Assembly: GCA_010645155.1 (NCBI GenBank)
Contig: JAAGOF010000244.1
Location: forward strand, 160,121 to 224,120
Source of the DNA: Tigriopus japonicus
Taxonomy: Eukaryota; Arthropoda; Copepoda; Harpacticoida; Harpacticidae
Direction: 5' to 3'
Length of the DNA: 64,000 nucleotides
In this document: positions 32,934-45,838 of the stretch, one piece after another
Position numbering within the stretch: the first letter of the stretch is position 1
Layout of the letters: every line of letters begins with the position of its first letter
Made by a program: the position numbers and the translations under genes
The notes under the pieces: model-generated
The model's database searches: none
Told to the model about the DNA's origin: nothing
The model's input: the letters and a program-made list of their open reading frames with translations, nothing else

Positions 32934-35587
32934 TTAATAGGCAGTGATCCAGCCCGCTCTCATGAGGAATTGGAAGATGATCTTCCGATTGTTCTTGTCC
33001 AATCCAGCGGGATTCAAAGGCTTTGGGGTCTGACCTTTCTTCTTTTGAAGATGATGAGTGAGTAGACAAGTCTTGTAGCTGATATAATGAGCAGGCGTCA
33101 ACTTGAGATTGGTGCACAACCGTCGCTCATTGGCTGAGAGGAGCTCAAATCCAGGTAATCCAATGATTGAAATGGGCTACAAATGGAAATAAAGAAGTGG
33201 ATTGATTTCAGGTACAACAGGTTAATTCGAAGGAGTTTGAAATACCTTTTCTTCCAGAGGTTTGGGGGAGTGAGCGGATTGATTGAACATCATAGGGGAA
33301 GCCCCATTACTTAAATCTTCACTCTTGATCGATATCGGAGAATCACAGACGAGATCAGCTCGTTTATTGAGCTCTTTCTTGCGACGAATCCGTCTTAATC
33401 GTTGAATCTCGAAGTCATGACTATCCTTGAGTTTGACAATGCCATTCTTCCGGAATCTGAGGAAGAGAACGTGTCACAAACTTGGAAAACATCGCAATGT
33501 TTTTTAAAAATCTACCTTTGAAGCTCTTTGATTCGTTGTTTGATCTCCCGTTCTTTGGCGATGGTTCTCATGAAGGCTTTGTGCTCATCCGCGGCTTGAA
33601 ATTCAGACACGATCTTCAATCGCTCAAGCAGATCGTTTTTGTCTTTCTTCTTCTTGGAAAAACTCACTTTTCTCTCGTTGATCACAGGATTTTCTTTAAA
33701 GAATTGAGCTAAAAGGAGAACAAACACAATGTAAAACCCCGAATTGAACCCCATTTTTCAATCCAAATTCTCCACTTACAGATCAATTGATGCTCACGAG
33801 ATACTTTTTTCCGTCTCTCGCGTTCTCGCAATTTATTTTTGTACATTTCAATATGTGCCACTTTTAGGCTAAGATCAAGGTCGTCCTCTTCAGGGGTTGG
33901 ATCATTCAATTGGGACACTAATGACTCGCCATGGTTATCAAATTCGGCCTGAAAACACCCATCATTTTCACCATTTTGCCATTAAAATAATCGAAAAATT
34001 AGTTACCTCGAAGTCGTCTCGCTTTGGCATATAACCCAACATGATGGACTCGTGCAATGAGATCTGATTTGGAGTCTCGGGATCTTGAGTGGAAGCTGCA
34101 GGAAGGCCATTTTGGCCTTGAGTATGATCTCTAGCTTGTCCTCGGAGCTCTTCGTTCCAAGTTCGTTGGCCTTTAACAAGAAGAAAAAATAATTTTAGGC
34201 CATGACATGCTATCGGAAGTATCCCATCGCACCTAGAGTACTGTCTATGAATCTTTGGCAGAATTCGTTCTGAACCTCTTCTGGCGATCGTTTGACCGAG
34301 GTTCCTTCGAGTTTCTTGATTTTGAGGCTCACATCTTCCCAATTGCCACATCCGTACTGCTCGACGCTATCCAACAAGTGCAGGTACTCTCTGGAAAAGC
34401 ATTCTTGAAGCGTGATATCGCTCCTTTTATAGGGAAAAAACGGCAAATTACCTAGCAGTCCAACTGCCTTTTCCCAAGACCGTGAATCCTCCATTGTCTA
34501 TGACTTTGTAGGGATGATCACCTTGGTGCTGTCCGATATCACAATTTAAGGCAAAACAATCCGGACATAAAATGAGTTGGGGACTGCACACAGTGCATTG
34601 GATCAGAACTTGGAACACCGAGAATATGTCCTAAAGGAAGAGATATAAGTTAATGAAATTCTGATCCTGGTTTTAGTTTGAGTAAATGGAGAGAAATATT
34701 TTGAATGTGTTTTAAGGGAGGATCAAGTAGAGAAAAGAACATTGTTTGTACTACGATTAACAATATTTGGATCAAAAACGTGTTAAATACAATGCTACAC
34801 AGATCATGATGCATGTTCTTTTCTAGAGATCTCCATTTGCGCTGTGGTCCTCTAATTGTCTAAAACAAAATACAAATATTTTTTTTTCTAAACTGCACAA
34901 ATCCAATTACTTTACGCTAATACAAAGACTGCGTTTTTTTTTTTTCAATTTTCAATTCAATCTAATGCCGGAGAGAAAAGTTATACCTTTTCAAATTGAT
35001 GAAAAGAGCATACCATAGAATGATTGAGCTCAGCCTTATTGTAACATACCGATTTAACCCCAAAAAGGACAAGTTTATTTTAGGATTATGCAGTGAGTCT
35101 TGAGAGAGCAAAATTTTACGTGTTCGACCCAATATTACCAACGTCTCATTTACAGAAAAATCTAACTGATTTTAGCTCCTACGTAAGATTCTAATTCTCA
35201 TCGCTAGCTTCTACTCCAGGAGTTTCAGTGCTTCAACAAACGGGAACTTAATCGTGTTTTAGAGGGATTTGTAACTGATTTCTTTTCATCATAGAAAGTA
35301 ATTTCCATCCATCTGTCTCAAGGATCTTACATTCATTATCTGCCAAAACTCTAAAAGCTCCCATCCATGGACTGCCTCTCGTCTACCACATAATAGAAAA
35401 TCTGCGTTCAAAGTCAAAATCTATGCCGACTGATCAGCTGATCGATAGAGGTGGGTTCACCAAGAGGTACAACAATGAGCAAATTCATCTCCTTAACGAG
35501 TTTTCTTCGGAGAAGGGTGTCCATAAACATGATTACCTCGGTGCAATTGGAGCACTTGATTTTCTGTCCGATTCGTATTTCGGCCAT
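32934..35587 (-). CDS. TADA2B: Transcriptional adapter 2-beta (ADA2B/TADA2B), 455 aa, 8 exons
   Basis: Exons, in transcript order: 35587-35537, 34630-34452, 34390-34233, 34170-34007, 33948-33780, 33708-33516, 33456-33246, 33176-32934. All phases close. Domain order is that of ADA2: a ZZ zinc finger split by intron 1 (CSNC, then CTVC, LCPDCF, H..GDH; about residues 12-60), a SANT/Myb domain (WTAREYLHLLDSVEQYGCGNWED, about 75-130), the LGYMPKRDDFE motif ending at the intron 4 border, a basic helical RERERRKKVSREH segment, and a C-terminal SWIRM domain (GFELLSANERRLC...GWITAY, 376-455). The protein bridges the GCN5/PCAF acetyltransferase to ADA3 in SAGA-type complexes. The beta form is preferred over TADA2A because of GGFTVLG before SANT and LGYMPKRDDFE. 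Intron 2 is only 61 bp. Confidence 0.93.
34955..35235. repeat. Foldback-family fragment in TADA2B intron 1
   Basis: ATGCCGGAG(A/T)GAAAAGTTAT at 34963-34982, and a block around 35190-35235 (CATCGCTAGC, TCAGTGCTTC), match the element at 48265-48733 in the same order. This indicates a diverged copy of that family. Confidence 0.5.
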
Positions 35588-37307
35588 GACCTCAGCGACC
35601 TCGGAGGCTCGAAAGGCCAGAATCGGAGGACAAGCTTCTTTGGTTCGGTCGGATGGATGGATTTGATCTTGAAAGGCGCGTCAGTTGACTCGGATTTGAG
35701 ATGTTCACATTAGGGCTCAGGACAAAAACCGTTGTCAGGGTGACGAGGTTGAAAAATGAATTTCAATAGAATAATCCAGCGAACTGTTTAAGGTATTTGC
35801 GAGAAGGCTGCACAATAATTGAAGAGTTAACGATATGAGGAAATGAGTTGGTGTTGAAGTTTATATGCGATTCAAGCAGGCCGTTTAATCGTTCATCTCG
35901 AATCTAGCACAGACATCCTGTTTCAACAAAAATAGTAACAAATTGAATGGTATTGACTCACAATTTCTTTATTAAAAAAAGGTGATCAACAACAGTTTAT
36001 TCTACAGTATAATTAAAGTTAATTGAAGTTGTGCTTTTTCTGATTTGTTGAAAATACAAAATGCAACACATATCTACGAACAAAATGTTAAAGAAAACCT
36101 GAAAAAATGTTCAATCTCACCATTTGCTACAGTTGCGAAAAAGTTTTGTTTTTATCTGTTCTTGGAAGTTCGCAATTACGTGCCTAAATATAAGCAGACA
36201 ATATATGTTTGGAAATTGAATTCCGATGTTTGACACCATTAAATCACGGTGTTATTAAGCAATCCTTGCCCTAACGTTAATGAACGGGAAAGCCAAACCC
36301 AAGACGAAACTTGTAATTAAAAGTTCTTCAGGTATGCTGAAAATCAGTATTGTTGAATTGTTAAACTCTCGAAGCCTGTTTTATTCAATTTTAAATAAAT
36401 AGATGCTATTTATTTTCCAAAGGTTCAAGGAACTGCAACCTAAATTTCCACCATTTTTATTTAATAATAAAACAACCAAATAGGTCACTACAAAGCAATT
36501 AAGTAGCTAAATTTAGCGTCACCACTCGTTATCATCATATTGAACAATATTTCTCGTGTCGAAACTTACTAATCTAATTATCATAAATTTGACTAATGCT
36601 TTAGAGCAATTCGTTCTCTCGTCTACTTTTGATTATATACCTGACAAAGAAATGGTTTCCAGTCACAATAGTGTCAGGTTTTTTTCACTTCCCACTCTTT
36701 GTGTTCTTAACGAATAAACATAAAATTAAACATTAGTCCTTTTAACGGCAAAAATTTAGCCCAAACGGTGAAAACGTTCGTCACCCCGGATCCGTTTTCA
36801 AGGTGAATGCGGAACTATGAGAAAATCGGCTCACATGAAACCTCATTTGAAAATTATTCCATTATTTGATGTCTGGAAAGCATTTTAATTACTCCTGACA
36901 CATGATATCGGAAATTCATCTCATAGTGGCACATTATACACCATCATTTTGATGTTTGGTGCATGTCTTGCCGGTTACATGATTTTGTTGACATTACCAT
37001 GGATAAAGAATGAAGCCATAGTACATAAACCCAAAAATATTCCCCAAAATAGCGGGATAAGCCTGGAGTAAATACAAAACCCATTGATCAGTCAACGGTT
37101 TTACCCATAAATGAACTTTCTCAAAGACACTCTTCCATCGCACGTCTATTACTAACAATGCCTTTCATTTTCCGTCAGTCCGTTTGTATCCACTCCAATC
37201 TATATTTAGTTGTATATCTACGGTCAAAACCTAGCACGCTCTTCGCGTTCTGAGATTTATTTCTTGTGAATTTCCGTAAACCGATTGAAACCGTACTTTT
37301 GCCGAAC
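35588..37307. other. Divergent intergenic region between TADA2B and NUP214
   Basis: The two genes are head to head with 1.7 kb between start codons, so both promoters should lie here. The TADA2B-proximal 120 bp is GC-richer (5' UTR). No TATA box was assigned. No gene was seen between. Confidence 0.5.
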
Positions 37308-40300
37308 ATGTGTGATTTAGCGCCGGATCCGGTGGATGTGACGGATTTGCAATTCCGGGCCCGACCGACGATTCGTGTGGCCCAAAATGCCTTGAAATCC
37401 GAATTGGGTGACCGCCAAGGATGGGCTTTTCAAGCTTTGGCCGTGGCCAACAAGTTTGCCAAAGTGTTTGCCGGTAATTCTCGTTTGACATGGGTCAAAT
37501 TTGGCCAAAACGTGGGAAATAATCAAAGCTTTTAGAAACGACAAAAAGGTTTATGGAAATTCGACAAGTCCACGATGACTTTGGAGATTTAGTTTTAGGA
37601 ATTTTGGAAGGTAGATAAAGTTTTAGGAATTTTTAAAGGAAGAAGGATTGACAAGTAACAAGAAATTTTAGCATCATCATGGGCCAAATCTTACAATTGA
37701 TTCCCTCATTTTCTTCAAAGTGAACGAATTAGTTTTTATAGACCGTTCAAAATCGTGAGGAAATTGAACACGTAGTAGTCGAAGATTTGATTTTAACTTA
37801 AAATATATAAATTCCCCCTTTTTCATAGCTATACTTGTCGACTAAGCGATTTTCCATCAACTTGATATATTTTAGCTGAAGTTCTCGGCACAATTGACTT
37901 TCCACTCAAAATTTGGCTCGATTAAAAATGGGTAGGAGGACTAATATAGAGCTCTAGGTAGGAGTACCCATAATAACTTTCTGACAGAATCTAACCCTGA
38001 TTTAACGTCCAAGGGAGGACGAGTAGTCATTGCTTAATAACATTGCACAATGGTCAATGTCACGGTTGAATTTGTGTCTTGTGTATTATTTTTTGGCCGG
38101 GTTTTTGCCTCTCAGTCAATGTTAATTTGCGTTTCAGCTTCGGATTCCAGCGTTGTGGTTTTGGATTTGGCCGATGTGGAGGCGGCCAACGGAGGCGAAA
38201 TTCCTTGGCATCAAGTTGGAAAAGCTCGAAGCATCCCATTACCCGCCACGCCCACTCATGTGGTAAGGAATAGAGTAATCGTTTTTTATTCCTTACATTC
38301 CAAGACCGATGAATCTCGTCACAGGCTTTGAGCTCCGATGAATTGACCTTGGCCGTTTGCGTGCCCATCAACCATCAACCCATGTTGTACTTCTTCGATG
38401 TCCGTAGTTTGTCTCAATCCGATCCTATTCGTCCTTTCACCGAGGTATTCCATCAATAGTATCTTTGACCTTTCTCGATCTAACTTGATATTTTCCGAAT
38501 ATTCCTATTATTAGGCTTTGCCCATGACCGTGTGTTCTCCGGATACACGCGTTCATCAATTGGCCTGGAATCCGGTGTTGGCGTCCATGTTGGCCGTGGT
38601 TTATTCTAATGGAAGCATGGCTTTATTCATGGTGGATGCCAATGAGAGCAAGGCTCCGGATTGTTGCACGTTGCCGCCGGCAGAGGGCATCACTTGTGCC
38701 AGTTGGTCACCCAAGGGCAAACAAATTGTCACCGGTAAGGTGTTCATAGAAAAGCAATACAGTCAAATCTAGATATAAGAATACCTTTGAGATTGACGGC
38801 AATATACTTTCAGTAAATGGCGTCTTTTGGTTGCAGATGAGCTCTCTAGTGCTGCTGACCAACAATGTTCTTGTAGACTGAATATGATTTCTTTTCTTTT
38901 TAGGCAAATCGAATGGAACTTTGACGCAATACAAGCCGGATCTCAAAGAGGCTAAGAGCATGCCTGCTCCACCTTCGGAGAATAATTCGCTTGGAGCCAA
39001 GTCCATTCTATGGATATCGACCTACCAATTTCTTGTGGCTTTTAAGGATCTCTCCGATCCCGTGTCTCGATTATGTAAGATGTTCTTTTCGCATGTTTTT
39101 TTGGAGAGGGTGTCGTCAGTCATTTAGACCGGGGAATAAATGTATTGTCAGTTTTCAAGATCCGTTGACAGCATTTTACAACTTTTTTGAGGCCAAAAAT
39201 GAGTAATCCCAATTTCATATTCTCTTGTACAAACTTGCTTATTTTAGTAACTTCCGGATCAAGCTACTCCTGTAAATTTTTAAATTGGTTTCTTAGATGA
39301 TGAGAGATTTCAATGATAAGTGAACCCTGTCCGGATTTTTTGCCATTAGGGAAAAGCAACTTAATTCATACATTATTTTCAACTCTAAAAGAGGGAATTG
39401 GTTATTTCAAATTTGTGTTAAACAAAACCTATTGATTGAGTTTAATGTGCCGTTCTTTCAAAATGTAGGTTTGTACTTGGTACAAGGCTCAAAAGCCGGT
39501 CCCACTACATACACCAATTTCGACGACATCTGTTATAGTACTGGAAGTAGTCCGGGTCAATTTTTCGATTTCTATCCGTCAATGGAATGGGGTTTGATCC
39601 TCTGTTCTTCATCCAACGGAATCGAGGTAAGGACTGCTTTGATACAACCAAGATTCATGAAGGATTTAACGCAATCCATTTTTTGGTTTAGTTGGGTGTC
39701 TTGGGAGCTCAAGACAAAGAATGTAGCTCGTGGATACAATGGTGTTTACCTGAATTTCGAGCCGAACTACCACTGAAGGGCAACGATGAAAAGTTTCCTG
39801 TTGGTCTTTGTGTGGCACTAAACTCGACCAGGTACGGTTATCAATCCGCTTTTTGATCGTAGCCATAAGTGGTGCGAAGAAAAAGATCAAATCGCTCAAT
39901 TGATTAAGAAATGGAGTCAACAGATGGTTGCGCTAACTCAAAATCAGGAGCTGGACTAATTATCGAGAACGTGTATATCCTCTTTGGTCAACAAAAACTT
40001 CCTTTTTGAGGCACTTATTTTTCTTTGTTGAGATCCGAAACTCGCTTGGTAGAAATTGAAAAAAAAAAAAAAAATGTTGAGCGCAAAAGTTGTTCACGAT
40101 ATTTAGTGTAAGTTGCTTAAAATACATGAAAAATGATGAGCTTATTATTACATGAATCTTCAATAGTTATTCATATATTTCACAATGATATTTTAGACAA
40201 CTTCCATTGGAAGTGAAGAATCCTGAACTTCTGCTTCCAACGCCCATGCCCATTTTGTTTCTCATGAGAGAAGATGGACTCTTGTGTCCATTTGACATGG

Positions 40301-43300
40301 TCAATCTGAAAAAAGATGCCGTTCAGGTAGGTTTTCCATTTGCCAAAGGTTTTCCTCCTTAAGAAATCTTTTTTGGGAACTCGTTTTTTAGTTAACTAAA
40401 CCTGTCGAAGCTCTGCCCGCAAAAGGCATGAGAAGTGGAAATGTGGTATTTCCAAAGTCCGAAGGTTCTTCCACAAAAAAAGAACCAATTCCTCCACCCT
40501 CGCTTGAAAAGAAAGCCGAATCCAAGCCCCCGGAGAGCAAAAAGGACGCCTTTTCATTTAGTATGGCACCTGTTGCGCAAACCCCCGCTTTTGGAGGCAC
40601 GGCCCCCATTTCAAACTCTCCAGGAATACCCAAACCAAACTTTGGAATCGCCTCTCAACCCAAAGAATCGGTAAAGATCACCCCCAAACCATCTTTCCCA
40701 ACTTCGACCAAGTCTTTGGTGAGATTCATAAATGGAAATTTGCCAATGAATTCGCTTGATTATTTAATATTGCTTCCCTCAAAAGACATCTGATCAACCA
40801 AAGACATCAACAATTTCCACTCCTGCTTCCAAAACGAATGAGGCAAATTCTGTGGGTGGAATGGAGAAGCGATATCAGTCCGCCATTATGCAAGAGTTTC
40901 AAGCCTTTCAGATGGATCTGGCCGATTTCAAAAAGACGTCGGCTAGTTTGAATATCACCCAAATTGGTAGGAATGTCTTTCTTTTGGATTCATATTTGTT
41001 CAAGTTCAACACCATGTAGATGTGTTTTAGGTGGACAAGAAGACAAGATGAGCTTGAGGGCCCAAACTGAGAAAATGGATGTATTTTGTCAAGATCTTGC
41101 CGAAATCACGAACTCTCAAAGCAAAGAGATTCACCAACTGCAAACAGCCACTCTTGAATGTTACGAATGGGCAGAAGAAGCTCGAACGAGGGATATTCGA
41201 AATAAAGATCCTAAGTAAGTCAAATATTGTGAAGAATTGTCAATGGGCTTTAGCGATGGGATCTGTCATTTTAGGTACCAAAGACTCTTGAAAAGCCGAA
41301 GTTTAGATCCAATGAGTCAGAGGAAGCTCTCGAGTGTGGAAGCAAAGTTTATGTATTTGGATCAACAAATTCATGAGGTCAATCAAAGCCTCGATCTTCA
41401 ATGGCGAGAACATCTGAGCACTCGAAACAAGGTTTGTTGGAATTCAGAAACGATTGAGATCAAGGATGATCTTTACATATATAAATCAATGTTTTGGCTT
41501 AGGGAGGAACGAGAAAGGTGAATATCCCCAGTCCTGAGTTCATCTACAAATCGATCTTGACCAATCATCAGATCCTGGAGGGACAAAAGCAACATTTGAG
41601 AAAAGTGGCGGAGGAAATCAAGGAGCTCAAGATTCGAAACCTGACTGTTCCATGGCATCATGATGTAAGTCCTTTGCCAAGTTGAACTAGATTCTTTAAC
41701 AATGTTCTCTAAAACATGTTTCACATTTCTCTAGAACACATCCCTTAATGCAACGGCAGGCTCTTCAAAATGCGGCGATTTGAGTCAACTGACCGAATCT
41801 TTCATGGAGAAAACCAAACTGGATGAATCTCGAGCCACGCCAAAACATGGACTTAATTCATCCAAACTCAAAGGATCCTCCTCACCTCTTTCAACTTTTT
41901 CCCCGGACAAAGAGAGTGCTCTGAGACAAATGCTTCAGAACAGAGGCACTGTAAAGATAAGATCGGCCAAACCTCAGAGTCCTAATGAGTCGAGGTTCTT
42001 GAAATTGGATTCGTCCTTCAATGAGAACCTGGATCAAAGTATCAAGCAACTCTTGGACGCCGCAAAAATAATCAATGAACCTAACACCCCAAAATTGGAA
42101 AAGGAACGACTGATTTTGCAACTCAAGGAGTCTTTGGCAACCAACCCAAATTCAAGCTTGAATATTTCTGATGGGAACATTTTAGGAAAAGCTTCTCCAA
42201 AGACACCAAGTAAGATCTCAGATGCCCCACCAAGCAATCTGAGCTTACAGACAACTTTTGGAAGTTTAGCTGGAGGAGCTAGCTTGACCTCAACGCCTAA
42301 ACCTAGTGCCACGCCCGCTCCACCTTCTTTTGGAGGTCCATCCATGTCTAAACCTGCTGGCAAGGGACCAGTTCCTGCTTTCGATATTCATAATGTGAGC
42401 AAAAGTGGCTCAACACAACCAATCACATCCACGCCAAACACGACTACCAATACAAGTACCATGTTCAGTGGTTTGAGTGCTAACAAAGAGACAACCAAGC
42501 CACAACATATCTCTTCGTTAACAAAAAGTGACAAAACCCCTTCTGGAGCAAGCTTCTTTGGAACAACTGTATCTTCTGCTTCAAACTCCAGTGTATCCTC
42601 GTTCTTTGGAGGTCTCACAGCATCCTCTTCTACAACTGTTACTCAACCCAGCACAAAACCTGCCTTAACTATTACACCTATTTCCAAGAGCATTGCTACA
42701 TCCACAGTAACAACAACCACTAGTGCCAAATCTAGTTTCAGCTTCAACACCAGTTCTTCAACCACAGGGTCTGGATCTGTTTTTGGATCAACTGAAGCGG
42801 CTAAATTGGGTGGTTCAAAGCCTTTGGTTTCAGCTTCTCCAAACTTGACCATAACCACAACTGCTGGAGGTACCAAGACCTCTTCTGGATTCTCTTTTGC
42901 CAACACAACCACCAGTTCATCAAAAGTCAGTTCTGTAACCACTTCAACGACTGGGCCAGCTTTTGGGTTGGGTACAAAATCTGTATCATCATCGCAGGGA
43001 ATAGCAGGGATATCATCTACATCAGTGTTTGGTGGTGAGTCTGCTGTTAAAAGAGAAGTGCCAAAGGGTGGTGGAGATGCATCCATTTTTGGTGGTTTAG
43101 GTACAACTAAAGAGTCAGGAACTAAAAGTACTACTGCTCCTTCATCTGTATTTGGTGGCCCTCCAAATGTTTCCATTGGCAGTTTGGCTACAACCACCAG
43201 CACGACTTCATCGATATTTGGAGGCGCAACAACATCGACAGTCAAGTCCATATTTGGAGCAACTCCAGCATCGACCACGTCTTCCAGTCTGTTTGGTGGT

Positions 43301-45288
43301 GGATCTGCAGTGGTGAGTAATTCTTCCGTGTTTGGTGGTGCAATGACAACCCCAACCACGGCTAAAGGATCAGTATTTGGAGGCACCAGTGCGCCAGCTA
43401 CGACTGCTCCCTCAAGTACATCGTCCGCTTCAATCTTTGGAACCTCCACCCCATGCTCCGAATCCATTTTTGGAGGAAGTGCCGCCAAAACCCCTGCCAC
43501 TAGTTTCGGCGGAACAAATGTTTCTTCAGCCACAAAGTCTATTTTTGAAAGTACTACTTCAACCACAACTGGCTCTATTTTTGGTGGCAAAGTGACATCC
43601 ACTGCAGCTCCAGCTTTTGGAACATCGACTTCAGCAGCTCCTGCTTTTGGAACATCGACTTCAGCAGCTCCTGCATTTGGAACATCGACTTCAGCAGCTC
43701 CTGCATTTGGAACAACGACTTCAGCAGCTTCAGCTTTTGGAACATCGACTTCAGCAGCTGCTGCTTTTGGAACAACGACTTCAGCAGCTCCTGCTTTTGG
43801 AACAACGACTTCAGCGGCTTCAGCTTTTGGGACACCCTTTACTTCCACTTCAGTCTTTGGAACGCCTTCAACAGTTTCCTCAGCTTCAGTCTTTGGAAGT
43901 ACCAATGCGACCACATCAGTTTTTGGTGGAGCTTCCTCTGGAGCCACTTCTGTGTTTGGAAGCAATGCACCATCTAGTACTGGGTCTGTGTTTGGAGGAA
44001 CTCCCAATAGTGGATCTGGATCAATCTTTGGCGGTGCGACGCAAGCGGCTTCACCATTTGGAACAAGTACTGCACCAACAAGTGCCACAGGGGGAATTGC
44101 TTCATCATTTGGAAGTTCATTGTCGTTTGGCAGCTCTGCCACCACAAGTGCCAATGCCTCCTCTCCATTCGGTGGGAGCGCTAATACCACAACACAATCA
44201 GCAGGTTCGATATTTGGAGGTGGGTCATCAACCTTTGGTTCGGCACCAACTTCATCAACCACATCCCTATTTGGAGGTTCAGGGTCCACTTCGACTACTG
44301 GCTTTTCAGCCTTTGGAACACCTGCCACATCAACCAGTACTCCGAGTTTTGGAGGTGGTTTTGCCACCAGCTCAAATCAAACTGCAGGGACTGCCGGTTT
44401 TGGAGCCTTCAGTTCTGGCGCCACCAGTACATTTGGAGGAGGTGCCACTACGTCTCCAGCGTCCCCTGGTGGATTTGGATCTCGGCCTGCCTTTGGATCA
44501 CCACCTGCTTTTGGTGGAGCCCCAGCTTTTGGATCAACGCCTGCATTCGGTAGCCCACCAGCTTTTGGCGGCACCCCTGCATTTGGGGCGTCGGGAGGTT
44601 CCGTGTTTGGGGGAGGAAATACTACGAATGCACCCTCTTTTGGGAAAATGGCTCAATCTAACAACATTCCCACTTTTGGTGCCATTGCCCAACAATCCAA
44701 TAATGCTCCAACATTTGGTGGCATGGGCACCCAAACCGGCTCAACTTTTGGATCCATGGCTCAGTCCAATAGTGGCTCAGCTTTTGGAGGTAAGAAAAAA
44801 TGGCGATTGAGCATGCTAGAAACATTTCAAATTGAATTGGTAAGCAATTTGTCTGTGGTATCTAAAGTTAATGCTCAATTTTAGAAGAGACCTTGTTTGA
44901 TTTTTGAAGAGTGTAGTATTCCCGCCTTGCTCCCTTTTATATGCTCGTGCTCTTACTCTAGTCAATCTATTTAAGTATAAATATCTGTGTCTCAACGACA
45001 ATAAACAACTAGTCATTCTCAAGTGTTTCTCAGAAAAACACGTTTTAAGAGACGAGTAGCTTTTTTCTTAAGTAAGAACCAAAAGGTAAAGGACAATCAC
45101 ACGTAATTCAGGAGCTTAAAGAAGTGAACAAACGTACTATTTCAATACCTTTTTGCACGCACAAAAATGTAAGCCCTCTATTTATTTCTACAGGTGGCTC
45201 AACTTTTGGATCAAGTCCTGCCTCTCCTGGATTTGGGAGCGGTGCTTCCTCTCCTTCAGGTGCATCATTCAGCGGATGGAGAGGCTAA
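37308..45288 (+). CDS. NUP214: Nuclear pore protein Nup214, 1796 aa, 15 exons
   Basis: Exons: 37308-37473, 38138-38262, 38325-38444, 38515-38734, 38904-39074, 39469-39626, 39692-39831, 40197-40326, 40392-40718, 40786-40966, 41031-41214, 41275-41431, 41503-41664, 41735-44789, 45194-45288. All phases close (5391 nt). Residues 1 to about 410 form the N-terminal beta-propeller that docks the DEAD-box helicase DDX19 in mRNA export (LDLADVE, HQLAWNPVLASMLAVVYSNG, ITCASWSPKGKQIVTG). Residues about 520-750 are helical and coiled-coil, for the Nup88/Nup62 contacts on the cytoplasmic pore face. From about 920 to the end is an FG-repeat domain (FGG, VFG, SIFGG, AFG) in Ser/Thr-rich linkers that binds transport receptors. 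Human NUP214 is about 2090 aa with the same order. It ends FSGWRG. Antisense Val/Pro-rich frames over exon 14 are shadows. Confidence 0.95.
43606..43835 (+). repeat. 30 bp in-frame tandem repeat in the NUP214 FG domain
   Basis: About eight copies of a 30 nt unit encode AFGTSTSAAP-type decapeptides, each with one FG. Copies are nearly identical at silent sites too, pointing to recent expansion and possible length polymorphism. Confidence 0.85.
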
Positions 45289-45330
45289 AATATCTTTTGT
45301 AAGCAAAGAATTGCAAACATGATATTTCGA

Positions 45331-45336
45331 AATAAA
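45331..45336 (+). terminator. Poly(A) signal of NUP214
   Basis: AATAAA, 43 bp after the stop codon. Confidence 0.65.
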
Positions 45337-45836
45337 GACTCGCATTGGTTAATTTCGAGGTGATGTTGGCATTTCTCATGTTTTAGAGACGCAAGGTCAC
45401 ATATGGCTCAAATTACTTGTGATGTCAGATTTGGTATACTATGAAAAGCAACCGAACCCCCACATCACAAAAAGGACTAGTTGCGTTATTGCACTTTTAA
45501 ATGTTTAACGTTTTACACAAGGACACATAATGCAATGGTATATTCATGACTTAACCTCACACGAGTATGGATGAAAGATCTTTTAGTTTTAAACTAGAGC
45601 AGATTTAGATACCTTTCGAATCGAAATTGCTTGAAAATATGTTGCTCAGGTGCTGAGTTCTTTGTTGAGTTATTGGATTTGTATCATTTAATACCTGTGA
45701 ATTGAGTTATCGTCTTCATTGAACACCTTATTATAATTTGGGAGAAGCAAAGCGTAGACAGGAGGCCACATGGCCAAAAAACTAAATGTTTTTCAAAAAA
45801 ATACCTACGAATACATTTGTTTGGGCAAGTTTCAAC
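45337..45836. other. Intergenic, no gene seen
   Basis: No supported gene or repeat between NUP214 and the transposon cluster. Confidence 0.5.
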
Positions 45837-45838
45837 TA

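Noticed and set aside
34424..34451. A 28 bp ultra-short intron in TADA2B
   Set aside because: It keeps frame, but the acceptor further on (TTTTCCAG, ending at 34391) also keeps frame, gives a normal 61 bp intron and yields WTAREYLHLLD, which matches the SANT start exactly.
42643..44367. 574-codon Val/Pro-rich frame on the minus strand
   Set aside because: It is the antisense shadow of NUP214 exon 14. The plus frame has FG repeats and joins in phase with 14 other exons.
43617..44810. 397-codon Leu/Gln-rich frame on the plus strand
   Set aside because: An alternative frame of the same repetitive NUP214 exon, with composition driven by the 30 bp repeat.
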